Shown here in pieces: positions 50,828-60,041 of a stretch of 64,000 nucleotides of DNA. The stretch comes from JBCBDX01 sp038529265 (lineage in GTDB: Bacteria > Pseudomonadota > Alphaproteobacteria > Rhizobiales > Rhizobiaceae). Below the pieces are notes generated by a model. The model saw nothing but the letters and a program-made list of their open reading frames with translations, was not told the DNA's origin and ran no database searches. The stretch's first letter is position 1. Every line of letters starts with the position of its first letter. The stretch lies in the NCBI GenBank assembly GCA_038529265.1, contig JBCBDX010000001.1, positions 62,001 through 126,000 on the forward strand, in the 5' to 3' direction. Position numbers and translations under genes: made by a program.

Positions 50828-52456
50828 CTAAACGAAGCCCTTCACCTCTTCCCGCAACGCGAACTTCTGTATTTTCCCGGTTGATGTTCTCGGTATCTCT
50901 GCAAACACGATTTTTCTCGGCACTTTGAAGTGCGCGAGGTTTTCGCGGCACCAAGCGGTCAGCGTCGCTTCATCTGCGCTTTTGTCGGCGGCCAGCTCCA
51001 CAAAGGCGCAAGGTGTCTCGCCCCATTTTTCATGCGGCATGGCAACGACGGCAACCACGGCTACGGCGGGGTGTTTATAGAGCACGTCCTCAACCTCGAT
51101 GGACGAAATATTCTCGCCGCCCGAGATGATAATGTCTTTCGAGCGGTCTTTGAGCTGAATGTACCCGTCGGGGTAGATGACGCCGAGATCGCCGGAATGA
51201 AACCAGCCGCCGGCAAAAGCCTCGCGCGTCGCTTCCGGGTTCCGAAAATAGCCTTTCATCACCACATTGCCGCGGAACATCACTTCGCCCAGTGTTTCGC
51301 CATCATGCGGTACGGGCTCCATCGTTTCCGGGTTCAGTACATTGAGCTGTTCGAGCGGCAGATAGCGCACGCCCTGGCGGGATTTGAGGGTCGCCTGTTC
51401 GGCAGGTGGCAACTCAGACCATGCGGCATGCCAATCATTGACCACGGCAGGGCCATAGGTCTCGGTGAGGCCATAGAGGTGCGTGACTTCAAAGCCAGCT
51501 TCTCGCATGTCAGCGAGCGTTTTCTCCGGTGGTGGTGCTGCGGCGGTAAAAAACTGCACGCGATGATCAAATATGCGTTTCTCTTCGGCTGGCGCGGAAA
51601 TCAAAAGTGACATCACGATCGGCGCGCCGCAAAGGTGAGTGACGCCTTCATCCGCCAGCGCGTTCCAGATCGGCGCCGCACGCACTTGCCTTAAGCAGAC
51701 ATGCGTGCCGGCAATCGCAGAAAGCGTCCACGGAAAGCACCAGCCATTGCAATGGAACATCGGCAGCGTCCACAGATAGGTCGCGTGCTTGGGCATGGCG
51801 CAAGTGATGGCGTTGCCCTGCGCAAGCAGATAAGCCCCGCGATGGTGATAGACGACACCCTTGGGGTTGCCGGTGGTGCCCGACGTATAGTTGATGGTGA
51901 TTGCGTCCCACTCATCTTCCGGCATAAGCCATTGAAAGTCGGGATCGCCTGCCGCTACAAATGCGTCATAGTCTTCGGCATCGGCCACTTTACCGGGCCC
52001 GTCATACTCCGGGTCATCATAGGAAATGACAATGGGCTCAACCTCGGCAAGTGCCAAAGCCTGTCTCATCAGATCGGCGAATTCGCGATCCACAATGACG
52101 ATTTCAGCACCGGCATGGTCAAGTTGAAAGGCGATGATCCCCGCATCAAGGCGCGTATTGATGGAGTGCAGAACCGCGCCGCACATGGGCACGCCGTAGT
52201 GACACTCCAGCATGGCGGGCGTGTTATGAAGCATCACCGAAACGGTGCTGCCGCGACCAATCCCGCGCGTCGACAAGGCAGAGGCAAGCTGACGCGACCG
52301 GCGGTAAAAGTCGGCATAGTTCCGCCGAAGTGCCCCATGAACGATCGCGGTGTGTTCGGGAAAAACCCGCGCTGATCGATCGAGAAATGTCAGTGGTGTC
52401 AGCGGCTGATGGTTGGCCGGATTTTTACTAAGACCGTGCGTATAGTGATGGTTCAT
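50828..52456 (-). CDS. AMP-forming acyl-CoA synthetase (medium-chain/DmdB-like group)
   Basis: Acyl-CoA synthetase of 542 residues. ITINYTSGTTGNPKGVVYHH (ATP site, about residue 180), LYGLTETYGP, GWFHSGDLGVIYPDGYIQLK, DRSKDIIISGGENISSIEVE and the C-terminal PRTSTGKIQKFALRE with the catalytic Lys are intact. The start region LTPLTFLDRSARVFPEHTAI and the overall pattern are those of the group that includes methylmercaptopropionate-CoA ligases and plant AAE proteins; the acid used is unknown. ATG 52456 has GGGAGGA at a slightly long spacing (about 11); the frame is open to 52495. The preceding gene encodes the ion channel. Confidence 0.88.
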   Translation of the reverse strand: MNHHYTHGLSKNPANHQPLTPLTFLDRSARVFPEHTAIVHGALRRNYADFYRRSRQLASALSTRGIGRGSTVSVMLHNTPAMLECHYGVPMCGAVLHSINTRLDAGIIAFQLDHAGAEIVIVDREFADLMRQALALAEVEPIVISYDDPEYDGPGKVADAEDYDAFVAAGDPDFQWLMPEDEWDAITINYTSGTTGNPKGVVYHHRGAYLLAQGNAITCAMPKHATYLWTLPMFHCNGWCFPWTLSAIAGTHVCLRQVRAAPIWNALADEGVTHLCGAPIVMSLLISAPAEEKRIFDHRVQFFTAAAPPPEKTLADMREAGFEVTHLYGLTETYGPAVVNDWHAAWSELPPAEQATLKSRQGVRYLPLEQLNVLNPETMEPVPHDGETLGEVMFRGNVVMKGYFRNPEATREAFAGGWFHSGDLGVIYPDGYIQLKDRSKDIIISGGENISSIEVEDVLYKHPAVAVVAVVAMPHEKWGETPCAFVELAADKSADEATLTAWCRENLAHFKVPRKIVFAEIPRTSTGKIQKFALREEVKGFV

Positions 52457-52533
52457 TGCTGCTAAGTCCTCCCTCTCCGCATCAATGATGAGCAAGGTCT
52501 ATAGCATGAAGCGCCTTCGACGCGCATAGCCGA

Positions 52534-53316
52534 TCAGCTTTGCGTCTTCAGTTCTTTCACCTCTTCCCGCAGCGCCTTGAGTTCGGCCAAAATCATCTCA
52601 TTGTCATTGTGCAGGCTTTCACGCTCATCTGCCGCCTGGCTGTCATGCTCGGCCTGCATGGCGGAGACGACGACACCGATAAAGAGGTTGAGCACGGTGA
52701 AGGTCGTCGACGCGATGAATGGAATGAAGAAGGCCCAGGCCCAGGGGAAGGCCTCCATGACCGGGCGCACAATTCCCATCGACCAGCTTTCCAGCGTCAT
52801 GATCTGGAACAGTGAGTAGGCGGAAGCCGGGATCGATCCAAACCATTCAGGAAATGCCTCTCCGAAAAGTTTTGTTGCCATGACAGAGAAAACGTAAAAG
52901 ACAAGCGCCAGAAGCATGACGATAGAACCCATGCCCGGTAGGGCATTGAGCAATCCACCGACGACGCGACGCAGCGACGGCAGGGAAGAGATGAGGCGTA
53001 GCACCCGCAAGATACGCAGCGCCCGCAGTACCGAGAATGCGCCCGATGAGGGCACCAATGCGATAGCGACAATTACAAAGTCAAACGCGCGCCAAGGAGA
53101 ATGGAAAAACCGTGTTCGGTAAACCAGCATTTTTGCCAAAAGCTCAATAACAAAAAACGCAAGAATTGCGCTATCCAATGCCAAGAGAAATGGGCCAACG
53201 CTGTTCATCACTGCAGGCACGGTTTCAAGGCCAAGCGTTATCGCATTAACGACAATGACAGCGACGACGATTTTCTCAAATTGTGCGCTTTCAACTATGG
53301 CTTTGAGCCGATCCAT
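52534..53316 (-). CDS. Bacterial voltage-gated sodium channel-like ion transporter
   Basis: A 260-residue single-repeat channel subunit of the NaChBac/NavAb type that would form a homotetramer. Six membrane segments: S1 KIVVAVIVVNAITLGL, S2 ILAFFVIELLAKMLVY, S3 FDFVIVAIALVP, S4 with regularly spaced arginines LRALRILRVLRLISSLPSLR, S5 GSIVMLLALVFYVFSVMATK and S6 FFIPFIASTTFTVLNLFIGV. The selectivity filter reads TLESWSMG, the sodium-selective motif of BacNav channels. The C-terminus is a predicted coiled coil (LAELKALREEVKELKTQ). Usually linked to motility, pH or salt response in marine bacteria. Confidence 0.93.
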   Translation of the reverse strand: MDRLKAIVESAQFEKIVVAVIVVNAITLGLETVPAVMNSVGPFLLALDSAILAFFVIELLAKMLVYRTRFFHSPWRAFDFVIVAIALVPSSGAFSVLRALRILRVLRLISSLPSLRRVVGGLLNALPGMGSIVMLLALVFYVFSVMATKLFGEAFPEWFGSIPASAYSLFQIMTLESWSMGIVRPVMEAFPWAWAFFIPFIASTTFTVLNLFIGVVVSAMQAEHDSQAADERESLHNDNEMILAELKALREEVKELKTQS

Positions 53317-53406
53317 GGGTGCGATCCGTTCGGTGAATGGCTTTGCGTTTGCGCGGATATAGGCTTGTTGACGACGCGCGCCAATTGTCCGGCCGGGGGA
53401 AACGGA

Positions 53407-55314
53407 TCAGTGCGGTGTTTTTTCCCAAAGAAACGGGTCTTTGAACAATTGGAAGACCGCGCGCCACGCCGCGACAGAAAAGCCAACCCAATACGCGGGG
53501 ATCAGAAGTATCCGCCAGCTAATTTCGCGACGTTCGGCTTGATGTGTTCCGCTCCAGCACAAGGCGCCGAAAGCAATATAGCTTAGCAGAATGGTAGACC
53601 AGTCGATCCACGCAATAAGCTTGGCTGCAAAAGACGCTTCCTCTGCGATCAAGAGGCGGATTAGCGAGACAATTGCTGAGGCTAACAGAAACGGATGGAC
53701 CAGCGCCGATAGCACAGTTCCGACCAAAAGAAGCACCGTAATCATACTTGCTCTCGGACCAAGTTCGATAAACAGCGTCAAAGGATGCCTTGTGTGGACA
53801 AAAGCCGTCTGGAGCCAACCTTTGAACCAGCGCGTGCGCTGGCGGAGCCAAACTCTGGCAACATGCGGCGCTGGCTCTAAAGTCGGACGGGTGATCATGC
53901 CAGTTCGGTATCCATGGCGCCAAAGCCTCAGGCCGATATCTGCATCTTCCGTCACATTATAGGGGTCCCAAGCGCCGACCGCCCGCACAGCATCTGTTTT
54001 GAAATGATTTGAAGTGCCACCTAAAAGGAGCGGTGCTCCAATCCGGTTGATCCAAGGCATAAGCACCCGAAACAGGCCCGCATATTCAAGATGAAAGAGG
54101 GCACTGATGATTGACTGCTTCGGGTTAGTGGTGACCAGCGGCGCCTGAAGGCAGGCAATTGAAGGATCACCAGTTGAGAATGCCTGATAGGCTTCTACCA
54201 GCTGCAGTGGATGTGGCTGATCCTCCGCGTCATATATCGTCAGCATCTCGCCTCGAACGAAATTGAGCGCGTAGGTAAGCGCCTTTGGTTTGGTGCGAGG
54301 CTCTTTTACCGGCACGGTGACCAATTCAAAGCAAGGTTCCAGCGCCATGTTCTGCACAGCGGTGATCGTCGCAGGATCATCAGCTTCGCACACAAGGATG
54401 ATCTGCAGCTTGCTGCGTGGCCACTTGAGCGCACGCAGATTTTCGACCAAAACTGGCACGATGTGCGCCTCATCACGCATGGCAACCACCATGCTGTAAA
54501 CCGGGAGTACTCCAAGTGTGACCGGAGCTATCTTTGTCAAGGGCGCGCGCTCGTAAGTGAGTGTTGCTGCGGCGCGCAAGATCACGCAGGCGAGGAAAAA
54601 CAGAGCGACAAGAGCATGCACCGCTGCCGTCGACAGTGAAGGCGCTAACGCTATGGCGGCCACAAGCGAGATTAGTGAGAGCGTTAAAGCCACGCCGTGC
54701 GCAAATCCTGGACCTTTATGCGAGGAAAAGGGGCCTTGCTCTGTTTGCAGGCCAGTGCATACCCTGCTGACAAGTACCTCCTGATACTGCCGAACAAGCA
54801 AAGCGCGCATTGTTTGCGGACTGCATATTGCAACACGCCTTGCAAAGCTCTTCTTGCGAAACAATGCGCCCAGCTTGGCAATGTCGCTTATGCGCGGTGC
54901 GATCAGAACCACAAGCGAGCCATCGCCGAGGCGGGCAAAAGTCTGATTGGCTCGCATGTTGGGTGTTTTGAGATCGAGTAACGAATTGACGTCCTCGAAC
55001 CCGCAGAACCGTATCGAACATGCCTTTGCAAGGCTGCGATAATAAGCGTCGAACGTGATCGCGCCCGTGGCCAATAGTTCAGTGGCGGGGTCGGTTCCGC
55101 GACGTCTGGCCTGCAGAATAGCCGCATTCAGGTGACGAATGGAAAATCCTTGGGCGCGCAAAAAACTGATGGACGGGTTGAAGCCCTTTTCCATCTCGCT
55201 TCTATGTGCCCTGCCTAACAGCAGGGGATTTGTACCGGCAGGTGTCAGTTCAACCAAATACTCGCCCCGTATTGCCGCCTTGCCCTTGCGGCTTGGCTTC
55301 GATACCACGAGCAA
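53407..55314 (-). CDS. Membrane glycosyltransferase family 2 with N-terminal GspE-N-like domain
   Basis: About 635 residues. The N-terminal 170 residues resemble the MshEN/GspE-N domain (AAILQARRRGTDPATELLAT, GAITFDAYYRSLAKACSIRF). Two membrane helices follow (about 210-255), then a processive-type GT2 domain: VVAMRDEAHIVPVLVENLRA, DAED (metal/UDP site), TEDADIGLRLWRHGY and RQRTRWFKGWLQ (the R/QxxRW motif), and four C-terminal helices. It probably elongates a polysaccharide or glycolipid across the inner membrane. The start is unclear: TTG 55314 is the longest; ATG 55194 is an alternative. Divergent from the solute-binding protein. Confidence 0.85.
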   Translation of the reverse strand: MLVVSKPSRKGKAAIRGEYLVELTPAGTNPLLLGRAHRSEMEKGFNPSISFLRAQGFSIRHLNAAILQARRRGTDPATELLATGAITFDAYYRSLAKACSIRFCGFEDVNSLLDLKTPNMRANQTFARLGDGSLVVLIAPRISDIAKLGALFRKKSFARRVAICSPQTMRALLVRQYQEVLVSRVCTGLQTEQGPFSSHKGPGFAHGVALTLSLISLVAAIALAPSLSTAAVHALVALFFLACVILRAAATLTYERAPLTKIAPVTLGVLPVYSMVVAMRDEAHIVPVLVENLRALKWPRSKLQIILVCEADDPATITAVQNMALEPCFELVTVPVKEPRTKPKALTYALNFVRGEMLTIYDAEDQPHPLQLVEAYQAFSTGDPSIACLQAPLVTTNPKQSIISALFHLEYAGLFRVLMPWINRIGAPLLLGGTSNHFKTDAVRAVGAWDPYNVTEDADIGLRLWRHGYRTGMITRPTLEPAPHVARVWLRQRTRWFKGWLQTAFVHTRHPLTLFIELGPRASMITVLLLVGTVLSALVHPFLLASAIVSLIRLLIAEEASFAAKLIAWIDWSTILLSYIAFGALCWSGTHQAERREISWRILLIPAYWVGFSVAAWRAVFQLFKDPFLWEKTPH

Positions 55315-55355
55315 CGAGCTGGATGGATCACCTAATATTTGGGAGACACGGCCAC

Positions 55356-56207
55356 ATGTATGCGGTTCGGTCGTTTATTGGATGTATGCTGATCGTTGCG
55401 ATGTCTGCGATTTCAGTGCGAGCGGACACAAGTGCCGTGCCGCGTTTCATCGATCCTGGTTTGGTTGTAAACAAAGCGTCGCTGGATGGCCTGGTGCGAT
55501 TGCGGTTTGTGACCACGCTGGATTTTCCACCCTTTAACTTCGCAGATGAAAACAAAAAACCAACCGGTTTCAATGTCGATTTAGCACGCGCGATTTGCGA
55601 GAATCTCGACATTGCAGCTCGTTGTGAGATTCAAGCGGTTCCGTGGGAAGAACTGGAAGGGGCCTTGGAAGGAAGGCGCGCGGAAGCTGTTATCGCTGGT
55701 TTTGATATCACGCCTGAGTTTCGCGAACGCTACGATTTAAGCCAACCCTATTTCCGGTCTCCCGCACGCTTCATTGCACGAAACGGTTCAGCAACTGAGT
55801 TCTCGTTCGAAACAGTGTCGCAAACCGACACACGCGTGGGTGTACTCTCCGGTAGCGCCCATGCCGCCTACATCGATGAGTATTTTGCAGACGCCAATGT
55901 CGTGCGCTTTCCAGATACAGCGCCACTTTACAATGCGATCCAAAGTGGCGAGGTCGACTACCTGTTTGGAGACGGTATCTCCTTCAGTTACTGGTTAGCA
56001 GCTGACGTATCACAAGGCTGCTGTCAGCTTGTCGGTGACCCATTGCTGGACGCCCGGTTTTTTGGACGGGGCATGGTTGTCGCAGTTCGTGCCGGGGAGA
56101 CCATATTGCGCGAGTCAATCGACGCTGCGCTTAAAGAGCTGGAAGATGATGGCACAATGGAGACCCTGTTCGTCCGCTACTTCCCGATCAATCCTTTCGC
56201 CAATTGA
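55356..56207 (+). CDS. Family 3 extracellular solute-binding protein (amino acid type), orphan
   Basis: Periplasmic binding protein of 283 residues. Signal peptide MYAVRSFIGCMLIVAMSAI ending near SVRA-DT. The family 3 signature FNVDLARAICENLDIAARCE is preceded by LDFPPFNFADENKKPTGFNV, and later parts read AVIAGFDITPEFRERYDLSQ, RVGVLSGSAHAAYIDEYFA and EVDYLFGDGISFSYWL. A conserved Arg/Asp pair for amino acids is plausible but the ligand is unknown. No permease or ATPase is adjacent. GGGAGA lies about 10 bases before ATG 55356; an upstream open frame from 55206 overlaps the divergent gene and is not supported. Confidence 0.88.
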   Translation: MYAVRSFIGCMLIVAMSAISVRADTSAVPRFIDPGLVVNKASLDGLVRLRFVTTLDFPPFNFADENKKPTGFNVDLARAICENLDIAARCEIQAVPWEELEGALEGRRAEAVIAGFDITPEFRERYDLSQPYFRSPARFIARNGSATEFSFETVSQTDTRVGVLSGSAHAAYIDEYFADANVVRFPDTAPLYNAIQSGEVDYLFGDGISFSYWLAADVSQGCCQLVGDPLLDARFFGRGMVVAVRAGETILRESIDAALKELEDDGTMETLFVRYFPINPFAN

Positions 56208-56213
56208 TAGCGC

Positions 56214-57014
56214 TTACTTTGGGCGAAATGGCAGCGCCAAGGTCCAAAAAAGGTTGGCGGTTTTCGGCCCCTGATAGTCGTTCAAACCGATTGTCATCTT
56301 GTCATGACCGGCTTGGGGTTGATCTACATAAGTGGCAAATAAGCGATCCCAGAATGAAAAATTGAAACCGTAATTACTGTCTGTTTCGCGATGAACAGCG
56401 GAGTGATGAACACGGTGCATGTCCGGTGTCACCACAAGCCATCGCAATACGCGATCAACTGGGCGGGGTATCCTTGCATTGGCGTGATTGAACATAGCCA
56501 TGCCGTTCAAAACGATTTCGAAGATTAAAACGGCAATTGCAGGAGCACCCAATGCGATGATGATAGTGGCCTTCCAGAGCATCGATAAGACGATTTCAAG
56601 CGGATGGAAGCGCAGTGCCGTCGTCAGATCAAAGCCTTGATCGGCGTGGTGCATGCGGTGGATGCGCCAGAGAAGCGGCCATTTGTGGCTCACCACATGC
56701 TCAAGCCAAACCGCAAAATCGAGAATAATGAACGCAACTATGCCCGCAATGACGGGACCGACCCCAAAGACATTGAAAAGGCCCCAACCTTGGCTTACAG
56801 CATAGAGCGCTGTTCCAACAGCTGCGGCTGGAAAAATGATCCGAAGACAAACAGACGAGAGCACAACCATCGAAAGATTGGTAAACCAGCGCTTTGACTT
56901 CATGGCACCTTGCATTTCGGTGCGCTCCAGGCGTGGTGACCACAACTCATAGGCTGCCATCACAGCGAAAATCGAGATGAAGGCGGCAAGCCGAATGGCG
57001 GGTTCATTTTCCAT
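56214..57014 (-). CDS. Sterol desaturase/fatty acid hydroxylase family membrane protein
   Basis: A 266-residue di-iron membrane enzyme. The histidine clusters are in their usual order: HVVSH followed by HRMHHAD (about 96-115), later a NHAN/H-containing loop and DMHRVHHSAVHRETDSNYG near residue 205. Four or five hydrophobic segments (LAAFISIFAVMAAYELW, VVLSSVCLRIIFPAAAVGTA, VIAGIVAFIILDFAVWLEHV, IIIALGAPAIAVLIFEIVLN) surround them. The substrate could be a fatty acyl chain, sterol-like lipid or carotenoid. ATG 57014 has AAGGAG 7-8 bases upstream. Convergent with the solute-binding protein gene. Confidence 0.9.
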   Translation of the reverse strand: MENEPAIRLAAFISIFAVMAAYELWSPRLERTEMQGAMKSKRWFTNLSMVVLSSVCLRIIFPAAAVGTALYAVSQGWGLFNVFGVGPVIAGIVAFIILDFAVWLEHVVSHKWPLLWRIHRMHHADQGFDLTTALRFHPLEIVLSMLWKATIIIALGAPAIAVLIFEIVLNGMAMFNHANARIPRPVDRVLRWLVVTPDMHRVHHSAVHRETDSNYGFNFSFWDRLFATYVDQPQAGHDKMTIGLNDYQGPKTANLFWTLALPFRPK

Positions 57015-57087
57015 GGCAAATCTCCTTATTTGCACATGGAATTTTGCCAACCGACACGCAAGTCACAAGCGCTTGAACAATCGAACC

Positions 57088-57513
57088 TTAATTGGGCGCC
57101 GAACCGAGACGAAAGCGCACTTTGGCTGAATGCTCAATGGCGGCAACGCCCAGCTTGTCGAGATCAAGCTTGTCGCGCAGCATTTCCAGCAGGCGTAGCT
57201 CTTCTTGCCTTGCCCGTAAATCTGCGGCAGCAACTTCAACGGCGACCGCATAAGCTGTCTCATAGAGCCTTTCAGGCAGCACTTCTCTAACCAGCGTTAG
57301 TATGTTGTCGATCCCGTCCTCATCTTCCAGCAAAACGCCACAGGCATTGGCGTGCGCAACCAGCAGATCGCGGCTCATGCCTTCAAAGACCGGAAGCGTG
57401 TCGCAGATCGAAGCGACCCGAGCGAGTTCGTTTTCGCCAAGCTGTCCATCGGCGGCGGCCATGGTCACCATTAGATAGCTCAGTGCGCCAGCTTCATTGA
57501 GTTCGTTCATCAT
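57088..57513 (-). CDS. TerB-family protein
   Basis: A 141-residue all-helical protein related to TerB: AAADGQLGENELARVASICD near residue 20 matches the acidic metal-binding N-terminal motif (A..D(G/G).(I/L)...E....I), and EVAAADLRARQEELRLLEML matches the second half. Named after tellurite resistance but here stands alone without other ter genes, so the role is unknown and likely general. GGGAG precedes the ATGs at 57513 and 57510; either could start. Divergent from lysK. Confidence 0.85.
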   Translation of the reverse strand: MMNELNEAGALSYLMVTMAAADGQLGENELARVASICDTLPVFEGMSRDLLVAHANACGVLLEDEDGIDNILTLVREVLPERLYETAYAVAVEVAAADLRARQEELRLLEMLRDKLDLDKLGVAAIEHSAKVRFRLGSAPN

Positions 57514-57643
57514 TTAACTCCCTGCATGCGTCACATATGAGTGCCTATCACCTTGTGCAAGCACTAAGCCGTTGTGGCCACTTCCAATCAAGGCAGGCTT
57601 GCGTTACCACGCCTCGCAACTTCCTGATCACGGATCGCAGAAT

Positions 57644-59305
57644 ATGTCGAACGCGTTTGCCACGCCACCCATTGCTGATGACCTCCTAGAGGCAGCCAAG
57701 ACGTCGAAAGCCTGGCCTTTTGAAGAGGCGCGAAAAATCATAAAACGCTATGAGAAAGACGGTTTTCCGGAAGTTGTTGTTTTTGAAACCGGCTACGGGC
57801 CTTCAGGTCTGCCTCATATCGGAACATTCGGGGAAGTCGCACGCACGACGATGGTTCGCCAAGCTTTCCATGTGCTCACCGGCAATAAAGTTGCAACCAA
57901 ACTGATCTGCTTTTCAGACGATATGGACGGCATGCGCAAGGTGCCGGAAAGCGTGCCCGATCAAGCTGCATTGGAACCCTATCTCCAAATGCCACTGACC
58001 GTCGTCCCAAACCCTTTTGGCAGTGATGCAAAGAGCTTTGGTGACCACAACAATGCGATGTTGCGACGTTTCCTCGACACGTTCGGGTTCAACTATGAGT
58101 TTGCAAGCGCAACAGACTATTACGCCTCCGGTCGTTTCGATGCGTTGCTGAAACTGGCCTGCGAAAAGTATGAAGATATCATGGCTGTCATGTTGCCGAC
58201 GCTCGGCGAAGAACGTCAGGCCACTTACAGTCCCTTTTTGCCAATTTCACCGAAAACGGGACGCGTACTCTACGTGTCGATGAAAAGCGTAGACGCGACA
58301 CGTCACGAGATAACCTTCGATGATGAAGATGGCACAGAAACAACGCTTTCGGTCACCGGTGGCAATGTCAAACTCCAGTGGAAACCTGATTTCGGGATGC
58401 GTTTTGCGGCACTGGGCGTGGATTTTGAGATGTTCGGCAAAGACCATCAGGCTAATGCGCCGATTTATGACCGCATCTGTCGGGTATTGGGTGGCAAGCC
58501 GCCCGAGCATTATGTTTTCGAACTGTTTTTGGATCAAAATGGCGAAAAAATCTCAAAGTCAAAGGGCAACGGCCTGACGATTGATGAGTGGTTGGCATAT
58601 GCGCCAAGTGAAAGCCTAGCGCTCTACATGTTTCAAAAACCGAGGACTGCGAAACGCCTTTACTTTGATGTTATTCCAAAGGCCGTTGACGAGTATTACG
58701 CGCATTGCGCTGCATTCATGAAACAGGATGCAGCGGGACGACTAAACAATCCGGCTTGGCATATCCATAATGGCAATCCGCCAACTGAACCGCTGCCTGT
58801 CTCCTATGCCATGCTGCTTAATTTGGTCAGTGCTTCCAATGCAGAAAGCAAAGAAGTGTTGTGGGGCTTTATCTCGCGCTATGCGCCGGGTGTGACCGCT
58901 GAAACGCATCCGCATATCGATGCTTTGGCAGGTTATGCGCTGCGCTACTTTGAAGACTTCGTATTGCCGCATAAGACATTCGCAACACCAGATGAAACCG
59001 AGCTGGCAGCTCTCGCCGAACTTGATAGCAAGCTTTCGGAGATTTCCGATGAAGACAGTGCTGATGGGGCAGCCATTCAAAACGCTGTTTTGGCGGCAGC
59101 CAAGTCTTTTGACCGTTATCTCGATCCCAATAAGAAGGGGCCAGATGGAAATCCCGCGGTAAAAAGCGATTGGTTTAACGCGCTCTATCGAACACTACTT
59201 GGCCAAGAGCGCGGCCCTCGCTTGGGTTCATTCATCGCACTTTACGGAATAGATGAAATGCGCGCATTAATCGGAAAAGCCATCAATGGTGAATTGGCAA
59301 AATAG
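57644..59305 (+). CDS. lysK: Class I lysyl-tRNA synthetase
   Basis: Charges tRNA-Lys; 553 residues of the class I (archaeal/alphaproteobacterial) type with a Rossmann core. The HIGH-like motif is GPSGLPHIGTFGEVARTTMV (about residue 50) and the KMSKS-like loop is GEKISKSKGNGLTID (about residue 300), with the class-specific ICFSDDMDGMRKVP and FEMFGKDHQANAPIYDRICR between them. The C-terminal helical anticodon-binding part follows. ATG 57644 has GGATCG upstream and matches homologue starts; the frame opens at 57572. No class II LysS is visible in the window. Confidence 0.95.
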   Translation: MSNAFATPPIADDLLEAAKTSKAWPFEEARKIIKRYEKDGFPEVVVFETGYGPSGLPHIGTFGEVARTTMVRQAFHVLTGNKVATKLICFSDDMDGMRKVPESVPDQAALEPYLQMPLTVVPNPFGSDAKSFGDHNNAMLRRFLDTFGFNYEFASATDYYASGRFDALLKLACEKYEDIMAVMLPTLGEERQATYSPFLPISPKTGRVLYVSMKSVDATRHEITFDDEDGTETTLSVTGGNVKLQWKPDFGMRFAALGVDFEMFGKDHQANAPIYDRICRVLGGKPPEHYVFELFLDQNGEKISKSKGNGLTIDEWLAYAPSESLALYMFQKPRTAKRLYFDVIPKAVDEYYAHCAAFMKQDAAGRLNNPAWHIHNGNPPTEPLPVSYAMLLNLVSASNAESKEVLWGFISRYAPGVTAETHPHIDALAGYALRYFEDFVLPHKTFATPDETELAALAELDSKLSEISDEDSADGAAIQNAVLAAAKSFDRYLDPNKKGPDGNPAVKSDWFNALYRTLLGQERGPRLGSFIALYGIDEMRALIGKAINGELAK

Positions 59306-59318
59306 TCCAGACTTGTGT

Positions 59319-59987
59319 CTATTGGCTCGCCCAAAGGATCCGGGCCATCCAGTCCACGTCGCTTAATGGCAAGTGCCGATCTTCATGATCCGGATTCATT
59401 GACTGCAAGTCGATCGACTGTGTTGTCTGACGCCTGAGGATTTTTGCCATCACTTCCCCGGCTTGGGTTTTGACAACAACGCGATCACCTCGGCGGATAG
59501 AGGCGCTGGGCGAGACGATGATAACGTCACCATCGCGATAGAGCGGCAACATGCTATCACCTGTAATCTCCAGTGCGTAGACGCCCCCCTCTGGTTCGGG
59601 CCCAGGAAATGGCACCAGTTCCCATCCTTCGCCGGCGGGATAGCCCGCGTCATCGAAGAACCCGCCAGCACCGGCCTGCGCCATGCCAAGCAGTGGGACA
59701 CCCGGGGCATGTGTTTCAACGCCAAGCTCTGAAAACCCGCTTTCGATCGAAGAAGATGGCTCTTCGATCATGGCCATGAATTCATTGACCGATACACCCG
59801 TTGCCTCGATCACTTTTGAGATCGATTCAGTCGATGGCCAACGCGCACGCCCGTCCGTGGCAACACGCTTTGATTTGTTGAACGTCGTTGAATCGAGTCC
59901 GGCTTTTCGCGCTAAACCAGAAGGTGTTAGATCATGCGCCTGTGCGAGCCGGTCAATTGCTTGCCAGACGCGTTCGTGTGAAAGCAT
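59319..59987 (-). CDS. S24-family (LexA/CI-like) helix-turn-helix repressor
   Basis: A 222-residue regulator. Residues 1-70 are an XRE DNA-binding domain (LTPSGLARKAGLDSTTFNKS), and 90-222 form a LexA-like peptidase domain with the catalytic Ser in GDSMLPLYRDGDVIIV and Lys in RVVVKTQAGEVMAKIL. A candidate self-cleavage site AQAGAG occurs near residue 103 (MAQAGAGGFF). No phage or recombination gene is adjacent, so this is a chromosomal S24 regulator rather than a prophage repressor. An A/T-spaced inverted repeat just upstream may be its own operator. Confidence 0.9.
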   Translation of the reverse strand: MLSHERVWQAIDRLAQAHDLTPSGLARKAGLDSTTFNKSKRVATDGRARWPSTESISKVIEATGVSVNEFMAMIEEPSSSIESGFSELGVETHAPGVPLLGMAQAGAGGFFDDAGYPAGEGWELVPFPGPEPEGGVYALEITGDSMLPLYRDGDVIIVSPSASIRRGDRVVVKTQAGEVMAKILRRQTTQSIDLQSMNPDHEDRHLPLSDVDWMARILWASQ

Positions 59988-59997
59988 GGGGCACCGT

Positions 59998-60013
59998 GAG
60001 GAATAAATACCTC
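59998..60013. promoter_or_regulatory. Possible autoregulatory operator of the S24 repressor
   Basis: GAGGAATAAATACCTC, a GAGG/CCTC inverted repeat around an A/T-rich centre, lies 11-26 bases before the repressor start. Position fits autorepression; no second copy was seen. Confidence 0.3.
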
Positions 60014-60041
60014 TAACAGATAACCTTGGTGTCGGATTCGG

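Noticed and set aside
59319..59987. Prophage remnant signalled by the CI/LexA-like repressor
   Set aside because: Flanking genes (lysK, HCCA isomerase-like, cspA) are ordinary chromosomal genes with no phage structural or recombination genes.
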